Shown here in pieces: positions 37,245 to 45,315 of a stretch of 64,000 nt of DNA. A program made the position numbers and the translations under genes. This DNA comes from Fidelibacterota bacterium. Its GTDB lineage: Bacteria > Fidelibacterota > Marinisomatia > SCGC-AAA003-L08 > D37C17. The stretch covers positions 58,892 to 122,891 of the forward strand of contig PBEF01000003.1 of NCBI GenBank assembly GCA_002717625.1. The letters are read 5' to 3'. The first letter of the stretch is position 1; the number at the start of each line of letters is the position of its first letter. A model generated the notes under the pieces. That model was not told where the DNA came from. It ran no database searches and was given only the letters and a program-made list of their open reading frames with translations.

Positions 37245-38567
37245 ATGAATTATTTTAAAAAAATGTTTTGCTTTGTTGTTTTGATGGGAACTTTATTATC
37301 TCAAAATGTAGAATTAATTACACAAAAAATTAATGTTGAAAATGCAATACGTGATAAAGTTAATGTTACAATTAATAAGCTATTAGATCAATCACAGTAT
37401 GTTATTATCGTAAATGCTAGAATGGATGTTAAGGGTTTTTCTATGTTAGAGGAGAAAAATACATCTAATGCTGTAAATAATGATAAAAGTTATTATAGTC
37501 CTATCCCTGGATTATTACCTACTGTACCTCAAGATATTAAAAAACCAATGAGTAATACATATAATTATTCAACTGAAAAATATTTATTATATGGATTAGA
37601 TATAGCGATTTATTTAGAGGAATCAGTGGCTTCAGGCTCTTTAAAGCAAAATATTGTTAGATTGGTTAATGAATCAATTCCTGAAATTGTAGATTGTGAT
37701 GATTGTATTCGGTTTGAAACTATGAACATGGGCACGCGAACAGGCTCTAATTATCAAGATTTATTATCAAAAATTGAAAAGTTAGAAGCAGATAAAAGAG
37801 ATGCAGAAACACAAATTTTAAATTGGAAATTTGATGAATTAGAGAAACAGCTTGCCTTATCAGAAGATGCTCGTAGTGAATGGGAAACACAGGCTAGACA
37901 ACGAGAAAGATCTCGTCAGATTTCAGATTCTTTGCGTATGGTAAGTTTAGAAAAAATTGAAAAAGAATATCGTAAAAAACAAGATTCTTTATATTTAATT
38001 ACTTCAATTAAGCTAGATGAGGCAGTAAGAGGTCGTATTGAATCTTCTACAGAACTAACAGATAAGTTGATTGATATTATTAAAACAGGCATGGATACGA
38101 ATGTTGATAAAGATTTATTAGGAGGAGGTTCTGATATTGATCGTGGAAAAACCGGTGGTTCTGGTTTATTATGGGGAGCTTTAGGTGTTATTATTGTATT
38201 ATTAGGAACAGTGTTGGCATTTGTATTGAAAAACAGGAAACCAGTATATTTAAAACCTAAATCTTCTGCATCTGCACCTGCCGCAGTGGCTGCAGCAACC
38301 CCAAGCTCTAATTCTGAAAACACAGAAACGGCTTCGAGTGTTGTAGCAACAAATGATATGTTAAGTGAAACGATTGATTTTGATAAAACACAAGCTAATG
38401 AAAATAGTGATGTTGTTAGATCGGAACTGAAATCTTTACGTCAATCAGCTGTTGCCATGAGCGTTAGCCAAAAAGATGGAGCTAATCAGATTGTACAAGA
38501 TTGGTTAGAAGTAGATGGGAATGATACGGCATCTGCTGATGAACAAAATAATGATAAGGACAGTTAA
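37245..38567 (+). CDS. Cut-down FliF-like ring protein (collar-like domain, coiled coil, TM, FliG-binding-like tail)
   Basis: The start is the ATG at 37245 behind GGGAGAAG; an upstream TTG at 37221 is less likely. The protein has 440 residues. Residues 1-20 form a signal/first membrane segment. Residues about 28-162 resemble the FliF RBM3/beta-collar module: a helix with KVNVTINKLLDQSQYVIIVN, a disordered loop with PIPGLLPTVPQ, then SNTYNYSTEKYLLYGLDIAI and a helix ending in IRFETMNM (FliF: NYExSxT...LSVAVLVDG...VxVVSMPF). RBM1 and RBM2 are absent. Residues 172-282 are a charged coiled coil. A membrane helix (LWGALGVIIVLLGTVLAFVL, about 309-328) leads to a cytoplasmic tail ending AVAMSVSQKDGANQIVQDWL, like the FliG-binding end of FliF. 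The FliF call is by motif and context, so moderate. Confidence 0.65.
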   Translation: MNYFKKMFCFVVLMGTLLSQNVELITQKINVENAIRDKVNVTINKLLDQSQYVIIVNARMDVKGFSMLEEKNTSNAVNNDKSYYSPIPGLLPTVPQDIKKPMSNTYNYSTEKYLLYGLDIAIYLEESVASGSLKQNIVRLVNESIPEIVDCDDCIRFETMNMGTRTGSNYQDLLSKIEKLEADKRDAETQILNWKFDELEKQLALSEDARSEWETQARQRERSRQISDSLRMVSLEKIEKEYRKKQDSLYLITSIKLDEAVRGRIESSTELTDKLIDIIKTGMDTNVDKDLLGGGSDIDRGKTGGSGLLWGALGVIIVLLGTVLAFVLKNRKPVYLKPKSSASAPAAVAAATPSSNSENTETASSVVATNDMLSETIDFDKTQANENSDVVRSELKSLRQSAVAMSVSQKDGANQIVQDWLEVDGNDTASADEQNNDKDS

Positions 38568-38591
38568 ACAGAATTAATAGGTAATATAGTT

Positions 38592-39530
38592 ATGAGTATA
38601 GATAATAATACATTAGATGCATTGCCAGGTTTAGATAAGGCAGCTATATTGTTTCAGATATTAGGAGAATCTTTGGCTTTGACAATGTTTCAAAATTTAT
38701 CTGAAAGTAATATTTTAAAAATTCGTGTACGTAGTAAAGAATTAAAAAATGTTTCATCAGATTTAAAACAGGCGATTTTAGAAGAGTTTTATTTTAAAAT
38801 GATGACTCAAAAGTATCGTGAGTCTAGTAAGTCAAAAAGATTGTTTGCTTTTCTTGATGAATTAAATGATGAACAAGTATATTATTTAATTAATACAGAG
38901 TCTCCAAAAGTGATTGCTTTGGCTCTTGATCAGTTTTCTGAAGAGAGAAAATTTAGTATTTTAAATCGTTTTTCCAATCAAGTAAAGCATAATATCATTA
39001 TAGAGTTTGCAGAATTAAGCGAAATTCCATTAGAAGGGGTTGTTAATATTGCAAATGAATTAAAAAAGAAAATTTCTTTTATTCCTGGTCCTAAAGAATT
39101 TAGCAGGGGAGGAGCTAAGAGCATTGCTTCATTATTAAATCAAATGTCCATTGAAGAATCTGAACAATATTTACATCAAATTTCTCAGGATGATCCTGAT
39201 TTGTATAATGAGGTTAAAAAATACTTTTTATCTTTTGATGATTTGTTAGAAATGCAAGATCATATTATGAGAACATTTTGGAAAAATCCAGAATTAGATA
39301 TTGATATGTTAGCGAAGGCGTTAAAAGGATATGAACAAGCAGTAGTAGATCATATTATATCTTTTTTGCCAACAAGAAAACAAAAGATGTATACACCTAT
39401 TACTACGCCTTTATCTAAAAAGGATGCAGAACAGGCACAGCAGGCTATAGTTCAGCTTGCTAAGGATTTAGGTAAAGCAGGAGAATTAAATTTAGATGAT
39501 GTTTTAGCTAATAGTGAGATGATAGATTAA
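38592..39530 (+). CDS. FliG-like rotor/switch protein
   Basis: A 312-residue FliG-family protein with N-terminal domain LPGLDKAAILFQILGESLAL, as in FliG (KAAxLLxxLGExxA). The middle domain has NTESPKVIALALDQFSEER, replacing the EHPQTIALIL stretch. GGAKSIASLLNQMSIEESEQ and DPDLYNEVKKYFLSFDDLLE follow, ending ALKGYEQAVVDHIISFLPTR and AEQAQQAIVQLAKDLGKAGE, which align well with the FliG C-domain (ALKGAxxxLxxKxxxNMSxR; VExAQxxIVxxxRxLxxxGE). On the torque helix the FliG DDR motif appears as QDH, a reduced charge pattern. FliM and FliN are absent. It is the last gene before a strong terminator. Confidence 0.78.
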   Translation: MSIDNNTLDALPGLDKAAILFQILGESLALTMFQNLSESNILKIRVRSKELKNVSSDLKQAILEEFYFKMMTQKYRESSKSKRLFAFLDELNDEQVYYLINTESPKVIALALDQFSEERKFSILNRFSNQVKHNIIIEFAELSEIPLEGVVNIANELKKKISFIPGPKEFSRGGAKSIASLLNQMSIEESEQYLHQISQDDPDLYNEVKKYFLSFDDLLEMQDHIMRTFWKNPELDIDMLAKALKGYEQAVVDHIISFLPTRKQKMYTPITTPLSKKDAEQAQQAIVQLAKDLGKAGELNLDDVLANSEMID

Positions 39531-39553
39531 AACTGTTAATATAATTTTGTTAT

Positions 39554-39595
39554 AAAAAAAAGCCTCTTACGAATTAATCATAAGAGGCTTTTTTT
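39554..39595. terminator. Bidirectional Rho-independent terminator
   Basis: AAAAAAAGCCTCTTA pairs with TAAGAGGCTTTTTTT around an 11-base loop (39570-39580), giving a 15 bp stem with A-tract and T-tract on both sides. It separates the motor operon (+) from the convergent dockerin-protein gene (-). It is the clearest terminator in the window. Confidence 0.92.
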
Positions 39596-39610
39596 CTAGA
39601 ATGTTTTTTA

Positions 39611-41107
39611 TTATTGTCGTCCTAAAATTAAGTTAACCAAACTAACTACATCTAAAACATTAATTTCACCATCACTGTTAATGTCTGAACATTCACTATA
39701 ATTATCAGGACAGTCAGCACATAAAATCAGATTTACTGTTAATACAACATCTAAAACATTAATTTCACCATCAGCATTAGCATCTCCTATAGCCTGACAG
39801 CCGCCACCAGAACCACCTCCTAAATCAACCTCTAGAGTTACGGTGTCATTTCCGCCATCACTAAAGTAAAGTTGTGCCATACCACCACCACCAACCTGCG
39901 CACTAAATATAACTCCCTCAGAATAAGTATGACTATCAGGAATCATTATAAAGCCCATATCGTCAATGAAAGCATCATGTACGGTAGCAAGATTATTTTC
40001 AGCATCAGTATAGGCGACTGATAATATCCCTGTTTCAGCATCAAAGGAAGGATTGCTTAATACAGGAGGTGTATTACCATTCTGAGTTTGAGTTGATAGA
40101 ACTAACACTCCAAGATCTGATGTATCTAATATTTCTGTAGAAATATCTAAACCGCTTAATCCTGCAGATACATTAGCGCCAACTATTGCGACACCATTAA
40201 ATGAATTAGGCCATTCACCCCAATCTGAATCATTAGTAATTATACTTAATAATGAAGATGCAGAAAAGGTATTGCCAGATGTTGAATAATCAAAATTTTC
40301 ACTTAATACTTCAAAACCTCCAACTTCTCCAGTGGTTAAATCTCCATCAATTTTATAAACAGCAGGATATAATTGTCCAAACCCACCATTACCATATGCA
40401 TAAGCATAGGCAACAGGATTTTCTGCATCAGGATTAACAATAGCAATTGAATATAAATTCCACGGACCAAAAAAACTTCCTTCATTACAACAGCTTCCAT
40501 TTAAATTCATAGCAGCAAACAATTTATCATCGCTATAAGTAGCTTGTAAGCTTACTATATCTTGTCCGCTACCTGTTTCACCTGTAGCATCAGTAGCTAC
40601 AGTAGCATATAAATTACTACTTGGAGGGAATGTATTAGCTTGATTATAAGGAGATTGTGAGACTGTGATTTGTCCAAAATCTAACCCCAAAGATTCTGAA
40701 TCAACAGAGCCCTGTAAGTACCAATGTATATTATTTCCACCATCTGTTATAGTGGTGGCTCCCCATGTTGTTTCATATCCTTCTTGATCTAGCGGAAGCA
40801 CCGTATTGTTTTGGACCCACGTATTTTGATTATCAGTTGAAACAAAAACACTAGCAGATGTATTTTCAGCCTGAGCCAGCTCCTCTGATAAATCAGCATG
40901 TGTTACAAAGTCTACTGATGGTGCTGATGAACATAAGTTCTCTAATAATTCTTCTCTTATTTGTGGCATAGCATCAGAGGCTTGATTTTTTGCAATCATG
41001 GCTTCTTGCCAAATTAAACCTAAAGCTTCTTTTAATAATCTATCCTGATTATTATCACTAAACAGTAATGTAGTTAGTGTAAATATAATAATTATAATTT
41101 TGTTCAT
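39611..41107 (-). CDS. Secreted protein with a complete two-repeat dockerin-like C-terminus
   Basis: A 498-residue exported protein with signal peptide MNKIIIIIFTLTTLLFSD. The middle (about 60-320) has no family I can name, but it is beta-rich and Asn/Ser/Gly-rich, with SQSPYNQANTFPPSS, SLLSIITNDSDWGEWP and paired Cys (SCCNEG). It could be a carbohydrate-binding or DOMON-like fold. A later segment has YTDAENNLATVHDA. The end carries two dockerin-like EF-hands, IGDANADGEINVLDVVLTVN and SDINSDGEINVLDVVSLVNL, separated by CADCPDNYSEC. Unlike the two proteins upstream of nadA, both halves are present. Its promoter probably lies in 41108-41189, which holds a 10 bp tandem repeat and -10-like TATTAT/TATAAT runs. 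Confidence 0.7.
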   Translation of the reverse strand: MNKIIIIIFTLTTLLFSDNNQDRLLKEALGLIWQEAMIAKNQASDAMPQIREELLENLCSSAPSVDFVTHADLSEELAQAENTSASVFVSTDNQNTWVQNNTVLPLDQEGYETTWGATTITDGGNNIHWYLQGSVDSESLGLDFGQITVSQSPYNQANTFPPSSNLYATVATDATGETGSGQDIVSLQATYSDDKLFAAMNLNGSCCNEGSFFGPWNLYSIAIVNPDAENPVAYAYAYGNGGFGQLYPAVYKIDGDLTTGEVGGFEVLSENFDYSTSGNTFSASSLLSIITNDSDWGEWPNSFNGVAIVGANVSAGLSGLDISTEILDTSDLGVLVLSTQTQNGNTPPVLSNPSFDAETGILSVAYTDAENNLATVHDAFIDDMGFIMIPDSHTYSEGVIFSAQVGGGGMAQLYFSDGGNDTVTLEVDLGGGSGGGCQAIGDANADGEINVLDVVLTVNLILCADCPDNYSECSDINSDGEINVLDVVSLVNLILGRQ

Positions 41108-41189
41108 AATGAATACCTTATTTATTATTTCTAGGGGAGAATATACTATAATATACTATAATAATAGAAAGAATATTTTGTTACAGGTT

Positions 41190-43862
41190 TTATCGACTAA
41201 TTTTTGATAAGGTTAGAGATGCAATAGGCACACGATATGGAGAACAGCTTACATAATCAATGCCCATTTTAGATAAAAAATTAATTGACTTTGGATCACC
41301 TCCATGTTCTCCACAAACACCAATTTTAATTTTTGAATTGGTAGATTTTGCACGCTTGATAGCTATCTTAATTAGTTCTCCTACACCTGTTTCGTCTAAA
41401 TGTTGGAAAGGGTCATTTGACAGGATATTTTGTTCTAGATATTGCGGTAAAAAAGAGCCTATATCATCGCGTGAAAATCCAAAGGTAGTTTGCGTTAAAT
41501 CGTTGGTTCCAAAAGATATGAAATCTGCATGTTGAGCAATTTTATTAGCAATAAAACAGGCACGCGGCAGTTCAATCATCGTGCCAATTTTAATATTTAA
41601 ATATTTTATTTTATGTTTAGTTTTAATTGTTTTTATAGTTTTAATTACAATCTTTTTTTGATTAATAAACTCTTCAATATTGCCTACTAAAGGAATCATA
41701 ATTTCTGGTTTAGGTTTAAGCCCTTTTTTTAATAATTGAATTGTTGCTTCACAAATAGCACGGGTTTGCATTTCTGTGATTTCAGGAAATGTAATTCCCA
41801 ATCTACATCCACGATGACCAAGCATAGGATTTAATTCATGTAAATTATCTATAATAGCTTCTAATTTTTTCACGCTAATTTTTAATTCTATTGCTAAATC
41901 TTTAATTTGTTTTTTTTGAGTTGGTAAAAACTCATGTAGAGGAGGATCTAGAAGCCTAATAGTAACAGGTTTAGAATCCATAGTTTTTAAGATCTGATAA
42001 AAATCTGTTTTTTGATAGGGTAATAGTTGCATAATTGATTCACGACGCTTTTTTTTATTAGGCGCTAAAATTATTTGTCGCATAATTTTAATTCTTTCTT
42101 TATCAAAAAACATATGTTCAGTTCTACATAAGCCTATTCCAGATGCACCCATATCTAATGCAGCCTGAGCATCTTTAGGTTGATCGGCATTCGTGCGTAC
42201 CAGTAAAGCTCTTTTTTTGTTTAACATATTGAGTAAACTATTAAATATTATATTTTTTTTAAGAGCTGGTTTAATTAAAGGTAATTGTTTTTTATAAATT
42301 AAACCTTTTGATCCATCTAATGTAATCCAGTCTCCCCTTTTAATAATTTGCTGATTAAGAAATGCTTGATTATTATCATAATCAATAATCAGTTCATTAC
42401 ATCCTACGATGCAGCATTTTCCCCATCCTCGTGCTACTAGTGCAGCATGAGAAGTCATTCCTCCTCGAGAAGTCAAAATAGCATTTGATACAAACATGCC
42501 CTGTACATCTTCTGGTGATGTTTCTTCTCTAATTAAAATTACTTTATTTCCTTTATTGTATTGTTCTTCAGCATCTTGAGGATTAAAAACTACTTGACCT
42601 GTTGCACAACCTGGACCAGCAGGTAATCCTGCACCAACGGGGTTAAGGTTTTTTACTGTAGACTCATTAATAGTAGGTAATAAGATTTCATTGATATGGT
42701 CAGGTTCAATTTTTGCAATGATTTCAGATTGCGATTGTAATTTTTCTTTATACATATCTAATGCAATTTTAATTGTTGCTATTCCATTTCTTTTTCCAGT
42801 TCTTGTTTGTAAAATCCACAATTTTTGATTTTCAATTGTAAATTCTAAATCTTGCATTTCTTTATAATGCTTTTCTAATTTGCTTTGTACTTCATACAGT
42901 TCTTGATAGACTGCAGGCATTTGATATTTCAAATCTTTTTTAGAATTATTAAGAATTGGTTGAGGGGTTCTAATTCCAGCAACTACATCTTCGCCTTGTG
43001 CATTGGGCAACCATTCTCCAAAAAATTCATTTTCTCCAGTAGACGGGTTCCGTGTAAAAGCAACTCCTGTTGCTGATTTTTTTCCCATATTTCCAAAGAC
43101 CATACACTGTACATTTACAGCAGTTCCCCATGTATGTGGTATATTTTCAATATTACGATATTCAAAGGCACGCTTACCATTCCATGATTTAAATACAGCC
43201 TCAATTGCTCCCCACAATTGAGTTGATGCATTATTTGGGAATTCTATTTTAAATCTTTGTTTAATAGTTTGATTAAATAAATCGCAAACTTCTATTAAAG
43301 CTTGTTCTGTTAAATCGCTATCATTGTTAAAACTGTATTTTCTTTTTGTTTCTTCTAAAATTTTTTCTAGCTCTACTCTAATACCAGGATGTTTAATTTG
43401 TGTATAGTTAGATTTTTCTATCACAACATCAGCATACATCATCATTAGCCTTCTTAACGAATCATAAACAAATTGTGGATTGTTAGTTTTTTTAATTAGG
43501 GCAGAAGTTGTTTTAGTAGTTAAACCAATGTTAAGCACGGTTTCCATCATTCCAGGCATAGATTGCCTAGCTCCTGATCTAACAGAAAACAATAAAGGGT
43601 TATTAATTCCTCCAAATTGTTTTTTCATATATGATTCTAATTTATTAATAGCTTCTGAAACCTGTGCTTTTAATCCTTTTGGAAATCTATTATGCTTCAT
43701 GTAATAAGTGCACACATCAGTACTAATGGTAAACCCAGGAGGAACAGGAATTGATAGATTAGTCATTTCAGCTAAATTAGCCCCTTTTCCACCAAGCAAT
43801 TTATTCATTGTAGCAGAACCTTCAGCTTTTCCATTTATAAAAGAATAAACGTATTTTTTCAT
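41190..43862 (-). CDS. ppdK: Pyruvate, phosphate dikinase
   Basis: The 890-residue PPDK interconverts pyruvate + ATP + Pi with PEP + AMP + PPi. The ATP-grasp domain opens with GGKGANLAEMTNLSIPVPPG and has SVRSGARQSMPGMMETVLNIG. The phosphohistidine domain has LTSRGGMTSHAALVARGWGK (His in TSHAA). The PEP/pyruvate barrel has GASGIGLCRTEHMFF, GHRGCRLGI, EIMIPLVG, GTMIELPRA, FGTNDLTQTTFGFSRDD and the catalytic Cys in IGVCGEHGGDP. This full-length enzyme often serves gluconeogenic or PPi-based glycolytic metabolism. It is monocistronic or leads into the downstream gene after 82 bp. Confidence 0.97.
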   Translation of the reverse strand: MKKYVYSFINGKAEGSATMNKLLGGKGANLAEMTNLSIPVPPGFTISTDVCTYYMKHNRFPKGLKAQVSEAINKLESYMKKQFGGINNPLLFSVRSGARQSMPGMMETVLNIGLTTKTTSALIKKTNNPQFVYDSLRRLMMMYADVVIEKSNYTQIKHPGIRVELEKILEETKRKYSFNNDSDLTEQALIEVCDLFNQTIKQRFKIEFPNNASTQLWGAIEAVFKSWNGKRAFEYRNIENIPHTWGTAVNVQCMVFGNMGKKSATGVAFTRNPSTGENEFFGEWLPNAQGEDVVAGIRTPQPILNNSKKDLKYQMPAVYQELYEVQSKLEKHYKEMQDLEFTIENQKLWILQTRTGKRNGIATIKIALDMYKEKLQSQSEIIAKIEPDHINEILLPTINESTVKNLNPVGAGLPAGPGCATGQVVFNPQDAEEQYNKGNKVILIREETSPEDVQGMFVSNAILTSRGGMTSHAALVARGWGKCCIVGCNELIIDYDNNQAFLNQQIIKRGDWITLDGSKGLIYKKQLPLIKPALKKNIIFNSLLNMLNKKRALLVRTNADQPKDAQAALDMGASGIGLCRTEHMFFDKERIKIMRQIILAPNKKKRRESIMQLLPYQKTDFYQILKTMDSKPVTIRLLDPPLHEFLPTQKKQIKDLAIELKISVKKLEAIIDNLHELNPMLGHRGCRLGITFPEITEMQTRAICEATIQLLKKGLKPKPEIMIPLVGNIEEFINQKKIVIKTIKTIKTKHKIKYLNIKIGTMIELPRACFIANKIAQHADFISFGTNDLTQTTFGFSRDDIGSFLPQYLEQNILSNDPFQHLDETGVGELIKIAIKRAKSTNSKIKIGVCGEHGGDPKSINFLSKMGIDYVSCSPYRVPIASLTLSKISR

Positions 43863-44062
43863 TATTTCATTTTAACCTGATAGTATGATAGACACATTTT
43901 GCTGTATTGAGTTTTATAAATTACAATAGTCGTTTATATTTGACAATTATTATCGAATATTATTTTATATCAAATTATATCGCAGGATTTAATTGTAATT
44001 CGTCATTAATAGCATTAATTTATTATTGTGAAAATAATAATATTAATTAGGTTAAAAAAATT
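43863..44062. promoter_or_regulatory. Divergent promoter region between ppdK and the spoVG-like/sdh genes
   Basis: A 200 bp AT-rich gap between divergent genes. On the plus strand TTGACA occurs at 43940-43945, a perfect -35 element, with TATTTT/TTATAT-type -10 candidates at 43961-43970 (15-19 bp spacing). I see no obvious Shine-Dalgarno; AGGTT lies about 10 bases before the ATG at 44063. No RNA gene or riboswitch is recognised. Confidence 0.4.
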
Positions 44063-44437
44063 ATGAAAATAAGTAGAATGAATAAAGGTAATTGGGGTAA
44101 GGTTAGAGCATTTTTTGATTTAACAACCCAAGACGGCTTTACAATTAAAGGCTTTAAATTAATTGAAGGCATCAATGGTTTATTTGTAAGTGTTCCTAGT
44201 CAAAAAGGCAGTGATGATGAATATTATGATACTGTTTGGATTGATTCTAAAGAATTACGAGAACAATTAAATTCATTAGCAATGTCTGAATATCAAAATC
44301 CATCTACTCAAAGTGTAGAGGCTCCTGTTGCAGACACTGCTTCTGTTGGTAATAATATGAAAGAAGACAAACAAGTTTCTAGCAGTTCAGAAAAAGCAGA
44401 GACTCCAGCTTTTTCTGATGATGATATTCCTTTTTAA
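44063..44437 (+). CDS. SpoVG-family DNA-binding-like protein fused to an SSB-type C-terminal tip
   Basis: A 124-residue protein. Residues about 9-70 match the SpoVG fold: GKVRAFFDLTTQDGFTIKGF, KLIEGINGLFVSVPSQ, then DDEYYDTVWID and a closing helix KELREQL. SpoVG proteins are small DNA/RNA-binding regulators. Residues 75-116 are a Ser/Glu/Ala-rich disordered linker, and the end is FSDDDIPF. That DDDIPF is the signature acidic tip of bacterial SSB, used to recruit repair and replication proteins. SpoVG families normally lack it. It sits 2 bp before sdhC. The SpoVG call is good; the tip function is inferred. Confidence 0.72.
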   Translation: MKISRMNKGNWGKVRAFFDLTTQDGFTIKGFKLIEGINGLFVSVPSQKGSDDEYYDTVWIDSKELREQLNSLAMSEYQNPSTQSVEAPVADTASVGNNMKEDKQVSSSSEKAETPAFSDDDIPF

Positions 44438-44439
44438 AT

Positions 44440-45102
44440 ATGCGTTTTTTATTTTCCTCTATTGGTAAAAAAATTCAAATTGCTATATCTGGAATTTTTT
44501 TGTGTATATTTTTATTATTCCATTTAGGAAATAATGTTGCCTTATTTTTTGGTAGTGATACATTTAACCAAATGGTTGCGGTTTTAGAAAGTATTAAGCC
44601 TATTATTAGAGTAATGGAGTTTTCGTTATTGGCGATTCTACTATTACATATATCAAATGCTATATATCTTACGAGGCAGAATAAAGAAAAAATGCTATCT
44701 AAATATCAAGGAGGACTTTTAAATGATGCCAGCTCTGTCAATTCTCGTACAATGGTATTAACAGGTACGGCTATTTTGGCATTTTTAATTTTTCATTTGA
44801 GTTATATTTGGTATAGTTATCAGATTCATGAGCACTCAGATCATGGGGATACGTATTATTCCATATTAACACAAAATAAATTTGGTTTTTTGGGACATCG
44901 ACTTACTGCTATACTTTATATTGTTTCTATTGCATTGATTGGGAGTCATTTAAAACATGGTTTTGAATCTGCATTGAAAACCTTTGGTATTTTAAAAAAA
45001 TCAAAGCTTGGTTTTATTTATAATCTATCAATTTTATTTTGGCTGATTATACCCTTAGGATTTATTATAATAATACTATGCATCCAATTTAACATTATAT
45101 AA
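44440..45102 (+). CDS. sdhC: Succinate dehydrogenase/fumarate reductase cytochrome b subunit (SdhC-type, diheme)
   Basis: A 220-residue membrane anchor of the Bacteroidota/Bacillus type (cytochrome b558 single-subunit anchor). It has five hydrophobic helices: QIAISGIFLCIFLLFHLGNN, MEFSLLAILLLHISNAIYL, MVLTGTAILAFLIFHLSYIW, LGHRLTAILYIVSIALIGSHLKHG and LSILFWLIIPLGFIIIILC. Histidines for two b hemes sit in LLFHLGNN, LLLHISN, IFHLSYI and GSHLKHG. It anchors SdhA and SdhB and passes electrons to menaquinone. It is followed by a 213 bp spacer rather than directly by sdhA, which is unusual. Confidence 0.88.
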   Translation: MRFLFSSIGKKIQIAISGIFLCIFLLFHLGNNVALFFGSDTFNQMVAVLESIKPIIRVMEFSLLAILLLHISNAIYLTRQNKEKMLSKYQGGLLNDASSVNSRTMVLTGTAILAFLIFHLSYIWYSYQIHEHSDHGDTYYSILTQNKFGFLGHRLTAILYIVSIALIGSHLKHGFESALKTFGILKKSKLGFIYNLSILFWLIIPLGFIIIILCIQFNII

Positions 45103-45315
45103 TTTTGCCCACATTTCCTGACTACACACTAACACATTTTTAGCTTAAAAATATTCTTGTCTACATGTCATATTGATAGAAATCCCTGTCTTATATTTAT
45201 TTTTTAATTTTTTGCCCACACTATTCCTTTGGCTCGTTATTTGTCTCGTTTTTTATTTTTAATTTTTGCCTACATTATTCTTTTTTTTTAATATTGTCTG
45301 TATTAAGTTATTGGT
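45101..45315 (+). repeat. sdhC-sdhA spacer with three imperfect repeats
   Basis: The spacer holds three diverged copies of a T-rich motif, roughly AATTTTTGCCCACATTATTC. The copies are at 45101-45118 (AATTTTGCCCACATTTCC), 45206-45230 (AATTTTTTGCCCACACTATT...) and 45261-45280 (AATTTTTGCCTACATTATTC). No open frame is present. They could be regulator-binding sites, RNA processing signals or the scar of an insertion. sdhC and sdhA are normally adjacent. No long hairpin or terminator is seen. Confidence 0.5.

Noticed and set aside
41141..41160. Tandem 10 bp repeat ATATACTATA upstream of the dockerin-protein gene
   Set aside because: It is short, AT-only apart from two C residues, and overlaps -10-like sequences; it is more likely promoter composition than an element of its own.
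43863..44062. Possible riboswitch or tRNA in the ppdK/spoVG-like gap
   Set aside because: I found no cloverleaf, no conserved aptamer core and no terminator-like hairpin. The content is simple AT-rich promoter DNA.
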